A stretch of 38,976 bases of DNA from Clostridia bacterium (lineage in GTDB: Bacteria > Bacillota > Clostridia > Oscillospirales > CAG-272). The position numbers and the translations under genes are program-made. Position 1 is the stretch's first letter. Each line of letters starts with the position of its first letter. The notes under the pieces were generated by a model. That model saw only the letters and a program-made list of their open reading frames with translations. It did not search any database and was not told where the DNA came from. This document shows positions 1 to 7,985 of this stretch, in pieces. Location: positions 1-38,976 of the forward strand of contig JAGATW010000039.1 of assembly GCA_017621085.1 (NCBI GenBank). Reading direction: 5' to 3'.

Positions 1-1560
1 AATGAAGAAAATGGCACTCCCAAAAGAAATGGCGACAACAAAAAGCTATGGACCATACTAATAGCAGTAATAACAGCCTTTGTGGTTTGCGTTTGTGCTA
101 TTGGAATATTGTTAATAAAGTATCTTTTACCGGACAATGAACGAGAAAATCAAGGCAACAGCTCAAGCAGTAGCATTACAAACAGCTCAGACGATAAGGA
201 AGAGCAAAACGGAAGCACAACACAGTCAAGCATGCCAAGTAATGATAAGCCCGACAATGAGGACAACTCAAATGAGCCGGAGGCTGTTTATTACACGGTT
301 AGGTTTGAAACGGAGGGTGGCACTCAAATCCCAAACATAAGGGTAAAAAAGGGCGACCTTATTCCAAATAATATACATACCACATACGAGGGCCATACCT
401 TTCTTGGCTGGGTAAATCTTGACACCTTTATGGAATGGGATTTGCAAAATGACAGGGTTTATAGTGATATAACTCTTTGCGCCTTTTGGATGACTGAAAG
501 CTTAGTGCCTGTAACCTACCATAAAAATGACGGAAGCGGAGAGGCAGTTACGGTTTATGAGGACGCAAGTGAGCTTGTTCTTTTATGTGATGTTTTCTTT
601 GACGAGGAAAAAACACTTATAGGCTGGAGCACAACACCAAAGGGTGCGTTAATGTATCATGTTGACGAAATGATATACATAAGTCAGCCCTTTACCCTGT
701 ATGCTATATGGGAAACGGAGGACTGTTATGAGTTTTTGGAAAATAATGACGGTAGCTTAACACTTATAAATTATACGGGAACTGATGAATATGTGGAAAT
801 TCCCGAATATTATGACGGAAGGATTGTAACGTGTATAGGTCCGTATGCCTTTGCGGATAACGAATATGTAAAAACAGTAGCTATACCAAGCACGGTTGTA
901 AAAATATTAAACAACGCCTTTAATAGCTCTTATGTGGAAACAATTAGCATACCAAATAGCGTATATAGCATAGATGTAACATCATTTAACGGTTGCTACA
1001 CCTTACAATATATTTATGTGGACGCAAGGAACGGTTATTTTGCATCAGTTGACGGAGTACTATATAACAAGGAAAAAACAAGACTTGTAAAATACCCTAT
1101 TGGCAGAGAGGACAGCACTTACTTTTTACCGGAGGGAACGCACTATGTTAATGACTATGCCTTTTATGAGTGTAATTGGCTAATAGATGTAGTAATCCCA
1201 AATGGCTGTGGTGGAATAGGTATATCTACCTTTGAGGGATGCTCTGTTTTAAGAAGCATTGAGGTAGGAGATAGAATAGACTATGTTGGTGGAAGAGCCT
1301 TTTATAATTGCCATAACTTAGAGAGTATTGAATTTGAATATGACCTATATTCAATAGGCAAGGAGGCATTCTTTAATTGCTATGCTCTTGAAACAGTGGT
1401 TATTAACGGAAATGTGGGCGTAATAAGCTATCATACCTTTGGTAATTGTACATCCCTTACAACAGTTATAGTAGGTGGGGAAATTAAGGATGAGTTAAGT
1501 GAATACGCCTTTGAGGGAAGCGACTTATTTACAGGAATTACTTATCTTTCACAAAATTAG
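1..1560 (+). CDS. Membrane-anchored surface protein with InlB-type and BspA-like leucine-rich repeats (5' end outside window)
   Basis: The reading frame is open from base 1, so the true start lies upstream; 519 residues are visible. Visible residues 1-15 are polar and lysine-rich, residues 16-41 form one hydrophobic membrane segment, and a Ser/Asn/Asp/Glu-rich linker runs to about residue 95. Two repeats of the Listeria-Bacteroides (InlB B / Flg_new) type follow, each ending in an aromatic motif (CAFWM and YAIWE). The rest, from about residue 245, is a series of BspA-like LRR_5 repeats (IPSTV, IPNSV and similar, each with an AF..C pattern). This is a type II anchored protein with an extracellular repeat region. 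Such proteins usually bind host or microbial surface ligands, but no ligand can be inferred here. The first ATG-like codon inside the window (GTG at 82) lies within the membrane segment and is not the start. Confidence 0.85.
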   Translation, partial: NEENGTPKRNGDNKKLWTILIAVITAFVVCVCAIGILLIKYLLPDNERENQGNSSSSSITNSSDDKEEQNGSTTQSSMPSNDKPDNEDNSNEPEAVYYTVRFETEGGTQIPNIRVKKGDLIPNNIHTTYEGHTFLGWVNLDTFMEWDLQNDRVYSDITLCAFWMTESLVPVTYHKNDGSGEAVTVYEDASELVLLCDVFFDEEKTLIGWSTTPKGALMYHVDEMIYISQPFTLYAIWETEDCYEFLENNDGSLTLINYTGTDEYVEIPEYYDGRIVTCIGPYAFADNEYVKTVAIPSTVVKILNNAFNSSYVETISIPNSVYSIDVTSFNGCYTLQYIYVDARNGYFASVDGVLYNKEKTRLVKYPIGREDSTYFLPEGTHYVNDYAFYECNWLIDVVIPNGCGGIGISTFEGCSVLRSIEVGDRIDYVGGRAFYNCHNLESIEFEYDLYSIGKEAFFNCYALETVVINGNVGVISYHTFGNCTSLTTVIVGGEIKDELSEYAFEGSDLFTGITYLSQN

Positions 1561-1585
1561 CAAAATTGAATTTTTTGTGAAGATA

Positions 1586-1614
1586 TTGACAGATAATTAA
1601 ATATCAATTATAAT
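1586..1614 (+). promoter_or_regulatory. Sigma-A promoter for the lipoprotein gene
   Basis: TTGACA at 1586-1591 and TATAAT at 1609-1614 are separated by exactly 17 bases. This is a consensus housekeeping promoter about 45 bases upstream of the AAAGGAG ribosome binding site near 1646. Confidence 0.85.
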
Positions 1615-1660
1615 ATAATTAAGGTAGAAATATCTAATTTATAACAAAGGAGAAAAGACT

Positions 1661-3532
1661 ATGAAGAAATTTTTACTGATTTTATTGGCTATCTTACTTG
1701 CATTTTCTATCATCGCTTGTGATGATGAAAATAGAGATAACCAAAACCCAACCACAAGCTCAAGCGGTGAGCAAACAGAGGACAAGGACCCAAATGATAA
1801 TGTAAACGAGGACGAAAATAATACCACAGGCAGTAGCCAAAACGGAAACGACGATGGTGGTGACGAGGAGGTTCCGGGGGATAACGAAAAGCCGGGACTA
1901 CAAGAAACAACAGGCATTATTTTAACAAATGCGGTTATGTCCCAGCTTGAAGAGGCTGCATCCTTAAAGTTAGAAATTACTCTTGATTTAGCAATAAATG
2001 CTAATGTGTGGGAAGAAATGGATGATGGCACATATGAAAACGTTGAACAAGACGCAAGCGGTATTGCGTATCTTGTGCTAACCGTTGCAAAGAGCGATAA
2101 TGGCTATGATGTTAAGGTTGATTCACAGGTTAAATCAAAGCTTAGCGCTGATAGCGATTACACAACTGTTTTTGACGGCACAATTTATTATGTAGTAGAT
2201 GGCGTCGTATATGAGTATTCAGAGGCGTTTGATGCTTACTTAATTTCCTATGCTGAATCAATTGATACAGAAGAGCTACAAGCTATGCTTGCTATGATAA
2301 TTGAGGAAATTGGTCTTACCGAGGAGCAAATTAACGAGGCTCTTAACGCAATAGGCACAATGTTTATAGAGGCATTCCAAATTTCCAACAATAAGGGCTC
2401 ATCCTATGTTGACTTTAAGCCATATGCAAATGCATTGCTTTCCTACCTACAAGGAATTGACCCTGAAACAAAAACAATAAGAAATGTTTTGGATGACATT
2501 CTTTCACTTGTGGGCGAGGGCGTAACAGTTGACGTTCTTTTACAGGGTACAGAGGCGCTTTACCAAATGACCCTTGAGGAGCTTATAGCTTATCTTGACG
2601 CAGGTATGCAGGAATCAAGCGGAATGACACTACAAGAAGCCTACGAGTATGTTGTAAATGACGAAAATGTACAAATGCTTCTTCTTTCCTTAGTATATGA
2701 AATGGTAGGCGAGGACGCAACCGAGGAAGATATCAATGCTATGCTTGATATGATTATGAGCTTTAACATTGCAAACGATATTCCGGCTGAATTTAAGTCT
2801 ATGACTATGTATGAAATAATGGTAGGACTTATGTACAGTGGCAATGACACCGAGGAAGAGGTAGTGCCACCTACAATGGAAGAAACAATGGCAATGGTTA
2901 ATGCTATGCTTGATACAACTCTTGCAGAGCTTGAGGAGCAATTTGCCTTGCCAATTACACAAATTATTGACCTTGCAAATAGCATTGAAATTAACGAGCT
3001 AAGCTCCAAGCTTGACCTAAGCTTTAAGGGCATTTTTGAAATTGAGTCCATCATTTCAGAAAACAAATTCAGCATAACAGTAACAATGCCGTCTGACATG
3101 GAAAACGAAAATGATGTAATTACAATAGGCTTAAATGCTACATTTAAGCTTTCATCTATTTCCACAACCGTTATTAAGATTGACGAGCCAACAGATAAGG
3201 ACTATATTGAAAACATTTTCGACGTTGAATGTCAAATCTTTGACGAAGACGCAACAGTAGAGGTAACCTATGACGATTACGGAGCAATTACAGTTACCAT
3301 AAAGGGTGGCGAAAGAGAAGAAACATACCAAATCACCCTTGATAACATTATTGATGGCAATACTATTGTAATTGGCGACAATATGATAGTTCTTTACCCT
3401 GAAATGGAATATGCTGAAATCTTATCCCCTGACGACATTTGCGAACACGTTTACGGCCCTTGGCAAGAGGACGAGTGGGGCGATATGTACAGAGTTTGCG
3501 TTGCCTGTGGCGAATACGAATTTAACTTTTAA
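1661..3532 (+). CDS. Large secreted lipoprotein of unknown function with a C-terminal Cys motif
   Basis: 623 residues. A basic start (MKK), a hydrophobic core and the lipobox SIIAC place the lipidated cysteine at residue 20. An acidic, Asn/Glu/Gly-rich linker (about 21-80) follows, then a long region of predicted mixed helix and strand with no family I recognise; it reads like the clostridial lipoproteins whose function is unknown. The last 30 residues hold a CEH...C..CGEYE pattern like half of a zinc-ribbon repeat, related to the Cys motifs in the secreted proteins at 10.4, 29.1 and 31.4 kb. The start is set by AAAGGAG about 8 bases before the ATG. The gene has its own consensus promoter and terminator, so it is monocistronic. 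Aspartates right after the lipid cysteine have no sorting meaning in a Gram-positive cell. Confidence 0.8.
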   Translation: MKKFLLILLAILLAFSIIACDDENRDNQNPTTSSSGEQTEDKDPNDNVNEDENNTTGSSQNGNDDGGDEEVPGDNEKPGLQETTGIILTNAVMSQLEEAASLKLEITLDLAINANVWEEMDDGTYENVEQDASGIAYLVLTVAKSDNGYDVKVDSQVKSKLSADSDYTTVFDGTIYYVVDGVVYEYSEAFDAYLISYAESIDTEELQAMLAMIIEEIGLTEEQINEALNAIGTMFIEAFQISNNKGSSYVDFKPYANALLSYLQGIDPETKTIRNVLDDILSLVGEGVTVDVLLQGTEALYQMTLEELIAYLDAGMQESSGMTLQEAYEYVVNDENVQMLLLSLVYEMVGEDATEEDINAMLDMIMSFNIANDIPAEFKSMTMYEIMVGLMYSGNDTEEEVVPPTMEETMAMVNAMLDTTLAELEEQFALPITQIIDLANSIEINELSSKLDLSFKGIFEIESIISENKFSITVTMPSDMENENDVITIGLNATFKLSSISTTVIKIDEPTDKDYIENIFDVECQIFDEDATVEVTYDDYGAITVTIKGGEREETYQITLDNIIDGNTIVIGDNMIVLYPEMEYAEILSPDDICEHVYGPWQEDEWGDMYRVCVACGEYEFNF

Positions 3533-3548
3533 TCATTAAAATAAAAAT

Positions 3549-3577
3549 GCTCTCTCCTTTTGGAGAGGGCGTTTTTG
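3549..3577. terminator. Bidirectional intrinsic terminator
   Basis: A 9-bp stem (GCTCTCTCC with GGAGAGGGC, one G-T wobble) with a TTTT loop is flanked by a T run on the right and an A run on the left. It serves the lipoprotein gene on the plus strand and the HD gene converging on the minus strand. Confidence 0.85.
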
Positions 3578-4237
3578 TTATATAAGCTCTTGTCCGTTTA
3601 CCATTAGCTTAAATTCAAGGCTAAGGGCTTTGGCTGCCTTTTTGCACATTAACATACGGGTAAGGAAAATTTCAAAGTAGTCAATAACAGGGCTTATTAA
3701 GGTATCTATTGTCAAGCTTAAAACTATTTTTGTTTTATCTTTATCAATTGTAAGGCTTGTGTTTATTACGGAGTAATTTACACGGTCGTGTATATCAAAG
3801 GACGGAACATCTCTGTTTCTTACACGGCTACGACGCACGTCGCTTTTGTCAGCAATTATAAGGGCTGCCGCAACTGCATTTACAGCCTCGCCCGTGCCCT
3901 CGTCGTGATTGCCTATGGCTGTTATAATTGTGGCAATATCCTGGGGTGGCATTTCCAGCTTATCAAGAATACGAAAAGCCATAATAGCTCCGCTTTGTGA
4001 ATGCTCCTTGCGATTAATTACATTGCCAATATCGTGTAGATAGGCTGCAATTTTTACAAGGTCGATTTGGTGGCTGTCATACCCAAGGGTTTTTAAAATA
4101 TACTCTGCACGGGTGGACACCATACCAACGTGAGCAAAGCTATGCTCAGTAAAGCCAAGAGCCTTTAAGCTTTCGTCAGCCTTTTTAATGTAAGTATTTA
4201 TAGCCTCGTTATTTTTTATGTCATTATATGTTATCAT
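3578..4237 (-). CDS. HD-domain metal-dependent phosphohydrolase
   Basis: 219 residues. An HD-superfamily core is visible: His37 (FAHV), the His68-Asp69 doublet (YLHDIGN), a further NHDEG at 110-114 and Asp130 (IIADKSD). This H...HD...D order is the metal-binding set of the family. HD proteins hydrolyse phosphate esters such as nucleotides, (p)ppGpp or cyclic dinucleotides. The substrate cannot be read from the sequence. The C-terminal 75 residues are beta-rich and not recognised. The start ATG follows AAGGAG by 5 bases on the minus strand. The gene stands alone, with a promoter at 4265-4293 and a shared bidirectional terminator. Confidence 0.8.
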   Translation of the reverse strand: MITYNDIKNNEAINTYIKKADESLKALGFTEHSFAHVGMVSTRAEYILKTLGYDSHQIDLVKIAAYLHDIGNVINRKEHSQSGAIMAFRILDKLEMPPQDIATIITAIGNHDEGTGEAVNAVAAALIIADKSDVRRSRVRNRDVPSFDIHDRVNYSVINTSLTIDKDKTKIVLSLTIDTLISPVIDYFEIFLTRMLMCKKAAKALSLEFKLMVNGQELI

Positions 4238-4264
4238 AAATGCTCCTTAAGTAGTATTTATTAT

Positions 4265-4293
4265 ATTGTAGCACAAATTAATTTAACTTTCAA
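4265..4293 (-). promoter_or_regulatory. Promoter for the HD-domain gene
   Basis: On the minus strand TTGAAA is followed after 17 bases by TACAAT, about 20 bases upstream of the AAGGAG ribosome binding site. Confidence 0.65.
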
Positions 4294-4380
4294 TATATTT
4301 AGTTTACTCAATATTGTTTAGCAATTTGCACAAAAATATTAAAAAATCCATAAAAATATAAACAAATTGCACAAAAACTA

Positions 4381-4410
4381 TTGAAAGTTGCATATAAAGT
4401 GTGGTAGAAT
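4381..4410 (+). promoter_or_regulatory. Promoter for the EF-G-like gene
   Basis: TTGAAA at 4381-4386 and TAGAAT at 4405-4410 are separated by 18 bases. The gene starts at 4476 after a leader of about 60 bases. Confidence 0.65.
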
Positions 4411-4475
4411 AGTTATGTTGAACATTAGCTTTCAGATAATGAGAGTAATTTATATAAAAAGCGAGGATTTTAACC

Positions 4476-6521
4476 ATGGCGAAATTTGCTACAAACAATG
4501 TAAGAAACGTGTGTATCATCGGACATAGTGGAAGCGGTAAAACTGCTACTATTGAGTCCATGCTCTTTAAGGCAGGAGCAACTGACAGACTTGGAAGAAT
4601 TTGTGACGGAAACACAGTTTCTGACTATGATAGTGAGGAAATTAAGAGAGGTATTTCAATAGGTCTTTCTGTTGTTAACCTTGAATGGAATAATGTAAAA
4701 ATTAACTTGCTGGACTGCCCGGGCTTTTTAGGCTTTGCAGGTGAGGTTGCAAGTGCATTAAGAGTTAGTGATGCTGCTCTTATTAATATTGACGCAAAAT
4801 CAGGCTTAGAGGTAGGTGCTGAAATAGCTTGGTATAACGCACTTGAGGCGGGCTTGCCAAGAGCATTCTTTGTAAATAAGTGTGACGACCCTGATGCTGA
4901 TTTTGATAGCGTATTCAATCAACTAAGGGATGAATTTGGTAATGCACTTTGTCCTGTATTTATTCCTGTTAAAGAGCCAAACGGAACTATGATGATTGAC
5001 CTAATGACAATGAAGTGCTTCCGTTACTTGCCAAACGGTGAAAGACAAGAGGAGGATATGACCCCGTCCCGTCGTGCGATTGCAGAAAAGTACGAGGAAG
5101 TATTTATGGAAGCAGTTGCTCAGACTAATGAGGAAATGCTTGAAAAGTTCTTTGCAGGCGAAAGATTTTCACAAGAGGAATGCGCCCTTGCACTTCACGA
5201 GGGTATGATTTCAGGTGCTATCGTTCCTGTATGGTGTGGCTCCTCTGAAAATATGAGAGGTATTTACTCCATTTTAACAGCAATTGCAGAGTCCTTCCCA
5301 AGACACACAGCTAAAAAGGTTGAGCGTGATATTAACGGTAATGACGTTGCCATTGAAAAAGAGGGCGAATGTCGCTTAATGGTATTTAAGACAATTGCTG
5401 ACCCATTTGTAGGTCGTGTTTCCTTCTTCAAGGTTATGAACGGTGAATTAAAGAAGGATATGGTATTAAAGAATACCACAACGGGACAAACAGAAAAATT
5501 TGCTAAGATATTTACAATCTGCGGTAAAAAGCAGACTGAAGTTGACTCCTTGGCTTGTGGTGATATCGGTGTTATTTCCAAGCTTACAAATACAAACACA
5601 AACGATACCCTTTGTGAAAGCTCCGATATGCAGTACAAGAAGATTGAATTCCCTGAGCCTAATATGACAATGGCAATTAAGACTGACTCTAAGGACGAGG
5701 ACAAGGTTGCTACATCTATTGCTAAAATTCTTGACGAGGATAAGACCGTTAAGTACGAAAACTTTGTTGAAACAGGCGAATTACTGCTTAAGGGTATAGG
5801 AGATGTTCACCTTGATACAGTTGTATCTAAGCTAAAGAACAGATATGGCGTAAGCATTAAGCTTGAAACACCAAAGATTGCATATAGAGAAACCATTAAA
5901 AAGCGTATATCCGTTGAGGGTAAGCACAAAAAGCAATCAGGTGGTGCCGGTCAGTATGGCCACGTTAAAATTACATTCTCCCCCGGTGAAGAGGACGGCT
6001 TAACCTTTACACAAAGCGTTGTTGGCGGCGAAGTTCCAAAGGGCTACTACCCGGCAGTTGAAAAGGGTCTTAAGGAGGCTATGAAGGAGGGTGTTCTTCT
6101 TGGCTACCCAATGGTTGGCTTAGCAGCAGACTTAACAGGTGGCTCATACCACGATGTTGACTCCAATGAAATTTCCTTCGTTTTAGCTGCACGTCTTGCA
6201 TACAAGGAGCTTGTAAATGCAAGTCCTGTACTACTTGAGCCTGTTGGAGTATTGAAGGTTAGCGTACCTGAAACTATGGTGGGCGACGTTATGGGTGACC
6301 TTAACAAGCGCCGTGGCAGAGTAATGGGTATGGAGCCAAATCCACGCCGTCCTAAGTACACGATAGTTGAGGCAGAGGTGCCAAAGGCTGAAATGGTTGA
6401 CTACGTAATTTCCTTACGTGCAATGACACAGGGTCGAGGCGACTTTACATTCCACTTTGTAAGATACGAGGAGGTTCCCTCACAGCTTGCATCTAAGGTA
6501 CAAAGGTGTGAAAAGAAATAA
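4476..6521 (+). CDS. Elongation factor G-like GTPase (EF-G2 type)
   Basis: 681 residues, close to the length of EF-G, with the full domain order. G1 is GHSGSGKT (16-23), G2 is RGISIG (58-63), G3 is DCPGF (80-84) and G4 is NKCD (134-137). A domain IV loop KKQSGGAGQYGH and a domain V block (PETMVGDVMGDLNKRRG) are also clear. The G3 motif lacks the catalytic histidine of canonical EF-G (DTPGH) and has Phe, a departure typical of the EF-G2 side branch, whose members are paralogues of the translocase with an unsettled role. I therefore do not call it fusA. It has its own promoter and a strong terminator, and no rps or tuf genes are adjacent, unlike the usual str operon. GAGGA lies 8 bases before the ATG. 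Confidence 0.88.
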   Translation: MAKFATNNVRNVCIIGHSGSGKTATIESMLFKAGATDRLGRICDGNTVSDYDSEEIKRGISIGLSVVNLEWNNVKINLLDCPGFLGFAGEVASALRVSDAALINIDAKSGLEVGAEIAWYNALEAGLPRAFFVNKCDDPDADFDSVFNQLRDEFGNALCPVFIPVKEPNGTMMIDLMTMKCFRYLPNGERQEEDMTPSRRAIAEKYEEVFMEAVAQTNEEMLEKFFAGERFSQEECALALHEGMISGAIVPVWCGSSENMRGIYSILTAIAESFPRHTAKKVERDINGNDVAIEKEGECRLMVFKTIADPFVGRVSFFKVMNGELKKDMVLKNTTTGQTEKFAKIFTICGKKQTEVDSLACGDIGVISKLTNTNTNDTLCESSDMQYKKIEFPEPNMTMAIKTDSKDEDKVATSIAKILDEDKTVKYENFVETGELLLKGIGDVHLDTVVSKLKNRYGVSIKLETPKIAYRETIKKRISVEGKHKKQSGGAGQYGHVKITFSPGEEDGLTFTQSVVGGEVPKGYYPAVEKGLKEAMKEGVLLGYPMVGLAADLTGGSYHDVDSNEISFVLAARLAYKELVNASPVLLEPVGVLKVSVPETMVGDVMGDLNKRRGRVMGMEPNPRRPKYTIVEAEVPKAEMVDYVISLRAMTQGRGDFTFHFVRYEEVPSQLASKVQRCEKK

Positions 6522-6534
6522 TTAAATGAAAAAA

Positions 6535-6564
6535 GAGCATTTTGGTTTTTTCCAAAATGCTCTT
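6535..6564. terminator. Bidirectional intrinsic terminator
   Basis: A perfect 11-bp stem (GAGCATTTTGG with its complement) has a T6 loop. It is flanked by A and T runs and lies between converging genes. Confidence 0.88.
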
Positions 6565-6583
6565 TGCTTTGTGTAAAGCTAAA

Positions 6584-7399
6584 TTAAATTTTCTTTTTAG
6601 TTAATTTTGCGTAAAGCTTAGTAATTCCTATGTATATAAAGTAAGCTACAAAGAATAGAATTATAACAACAACGCTTAATAATACCAATCTCCACCAAAC
6701 ATTTGGCGCAATTTTAACAATTGTGTCCATAACAGAGCCACCACCGTCTGTTGTTCCTGTTGCTAAGTATAGGTAATTTGCTTCTTCAATATTAAAGTTG
6801 CAAATCATAGCAAAGGTGGTAAGCACAGCCATAAAGCCTGTTGCTAAGCAAATTCCCTTTAGCCTTGGACGATAGCCGTGAACAAAGGTCATATATAGAA
6901 TAGCAACCATTGGTAGTAAATGCTCTAACCAAAATTGATAATATCTATAAAAGGTTGGACCTGTTGTTGTAATAACGGATGGGGTAAGGAGAGGGAATAC
7001 GCCAAGAGTAAAGCTTATAAAAAAGCATAATTGATAAAGCACCTTGCTCCTTTTCATCAACATAAAGGATGCAAAAATGCAGGTCCACTCACATACCTGT
7101 AACGGTAGCTTATCTAAAAGGTCAATAACTCTGTCAGGCTCACTGCTACCAACGTATAACAAGCGCCAGAAATAAGACATTTCCACCATTAGCATAACAA
7201 ATGCAAATATAAAACGGAAATTTTCCTCGTGCTTCCAATTCTTTAGCTTTTCTCTAAAACGGAAGATAAGAAAAATAACTACGCCAAATAAAATTAACGG
7301 AATAAAATGAGCAAGGGACCAATATTTAAAATCGCCCTTTTCACTAAAGCCAAAAAAGCCGTCCTTGTAAAAAAGAACCTTAGTTACAGCATTTTCCAT
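6584..7399 (-). CDS. TIGR02206/YwaF-family integral membrane protein
   Basis: 271 residues from the ATG at 7399, chosen because CAGGAG lies about 6 bases upstream; an in-frame TTG 33 bases further upstream has no such site. About six or seven hydrophobic segments span the protein. Motifs typical of the YwaF/TIGR02206 (TMEM164-like) family are visible: LPLQVCEW in the middle and FYRYYQFWLEHLLP after it. The function of the bacterial family is not established. The protein ends in a basic cytoplasmic tail (KLTKKKI). It is monocistronic, with an extended -10 promoter at 7436-7464 and the terminator shared with the EF-G-like gene. Confidence 0.8.
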   Translation of the reverse strand: MENAVTKVLFYKDGFFGFSEKGDFKYWSLAHFIPLILFGVVIFLIFRFREKLKNWKHEENFRFIFAFVMLMVEMSYFWRLLYVGSSEPDRVIDLLDKLPLQVCEWTCIFASFMLMKRSKVLYQLCFFISFTLGVFPLLTPSVITTTGPTFYRYYQFWLEHLLPMVAILYMTFVHGYRPRLKGICLATGFMAVLTTFAMICNFNIEEANYLYLATGTTDGGGSVMDTIVKIAPNVWWRLVLLSVVVIILFFVAYFIYIGITKLYAKLTKKKI

Positions 7400-7435
7400 A
7401 AAGCTCTCCTGAAGTAATTTGAATAATTTCAACTA

Positions 7436-7464
7436 ATTATATCATATATATTCTAAAATTTCAA
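7436..7464 (-). promoter_or_regulatory. Promoter for the YwaF-like gene
   Basis: On the minus strand TTGAAA, a 17-base spacer, then TATAAT with an upstream TGA that makes an extended -10. Confidence 0.75.
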
Positions 7465-7614
7465 TGCTTGTTCACATTTTTGTAACTTTATACAAATATA
7501 GGTGATTTATTCAATAAATATAGGCAAAATATTATTAAAATGACAAAAAATTCGTATTTTTTGGTAGGATTTTTATGCAAAATAAAAAAATTCAAAAAAA
7601 TCTCAAAAACCTAC

Positions 7615-7643
7615 TTGACAAACTGTGTCAATTAAGCTAAAAT
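7615..7643 (+). promoter_or_regulatory. Promoter of the feo operon
   Basis: TTGACA at 7615-7620, a 17-base spacer and TAAAAT at 7638-7643. The -35 box is also the left arm of an inverted repeat (TTGACA, 5 bases, TGTCAA; 7615-7631). Confidence 0.85.
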
Positions 7644-7646
7644 ATA

Positions 7647-7666
7647 CTCGGTTAGACAAACCTAAC
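7647..7666 (+). promoter_or_regulatory. Putative DtxR/IdeR-type iron operator upstream of feoA
   Basis: The core is GTTAG, 6 bases, CTAAC (7651-7666), starting 8 bases after the -10 box, so a bound protein would block initiation. Aligned by eye over 19 bases (7647-7665) to the DtxR/IdeR consensus (TTAGGTTAG, S, CTAACCTAA), 15 positions agree. The same core with the same 6-base spacing recurs at 7934-7949. Binding by the DtxR-family protein encoded at 15295 is an inference. Confidence 0.65.
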
Positions 7667-7688
7667 TCGCTTTTGAAGGGAGAACAGT

Positions 7689-7901
7689 ATGACTTTACAT
7701 AACGCCGAAGAGGGCAAGGAGTATATAATCAAGGCAATCAATACTGATGATGAGGATTTGAATGCGTTTTTGTTTTCGCTTGGCTGTTACAGTGGAGAGC
7801 CTATTACGGTTGTAGCACATCGTAAAAGTGGCAGTACAGTTTCCATTAAGGATAGCAGATATAATTTTGATAAAAATTTATGCGAGGCTATTGAAATTTA
7901 A
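7689..7901 (+). CDS. feoA: FeoA, small SH3-like ferrous iron transport protein
   Basis: 70 residues, the usual FeoA length, with the small beta-barrel pattern (LGCYSGEPITVVAHRKSGS, then a closing strand KNLCEAIEI). FeoA is a cytoplasmic partner that supports FeoB-mediated Fe(II) uptake. Identity rests on this pattern and on feoB directly downstream. The ATG is preceded by GAAGGGAGA. It is the first gene of the operon behind the promoter at 7615 and the putative iron operator. Confidence 0.88.
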   Translation: MTLHNAEEGKEYIIKAINTDDEDLNAFLFSLGCYSGEPITVVAHRKSGSTVSIKDSRYNFDKNLCEAIEI

Positions 7902-7925
7902 AAATAATCTTATGATTATTTTTTT
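7901..7925 (+). terminator. Weak AT-rich hairpin between feoA and feoB
   Basis: A 9-bp stem (AAAATAATC with its complement, loop TTAT) runs straight into a T tract and begins at the feoA stop codon. It could attenuate transcription or mark the feoA mRNA end, giving unequal feoA and feoB expression. The stem is A/T-dominated, so its strength is doubtful. Confidence 0.45.
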
Positions 7926-7932
7926 CAAGCTG

Positions 7933-7950
7933 AGTTAGTTAAAACTAACT
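7933..7950 (+). promoter_or_regulatory. Second putative iron operator, upstream of feoB
   Basis: A perfect palindrome: AGTTAGTT, AA, AACTAACT. It contains GTTAG, 6 bases, CTAAC, the same core and spacing as the site before feoA. A weak promoter-like pair (TTGAAA at 7891-7896, 17 bases, GATTAT at 7914-7919) lies just upstream, so feoB may also have its own regulated promoter. Confidence 0.6.
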
Positions 7951-7985
7951 GCCGATTGCCAAGGACAATTAGAAGGAGAGAAAAA

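Noticed and set aside
1639-3165. Several minus-strand frames within the lipoprotein gene
   Set aside because: Shadows caused by the codon pattern of the plus-strand gene; the plus frame has lipobox, promoter and ribosome binding site.
7440-7688. Riboswitch upstream of feoA
   Set aside because: The AT-rich gap has no recognisable aptamer core; a promoter and a palindromic operator explain the region near the gene.
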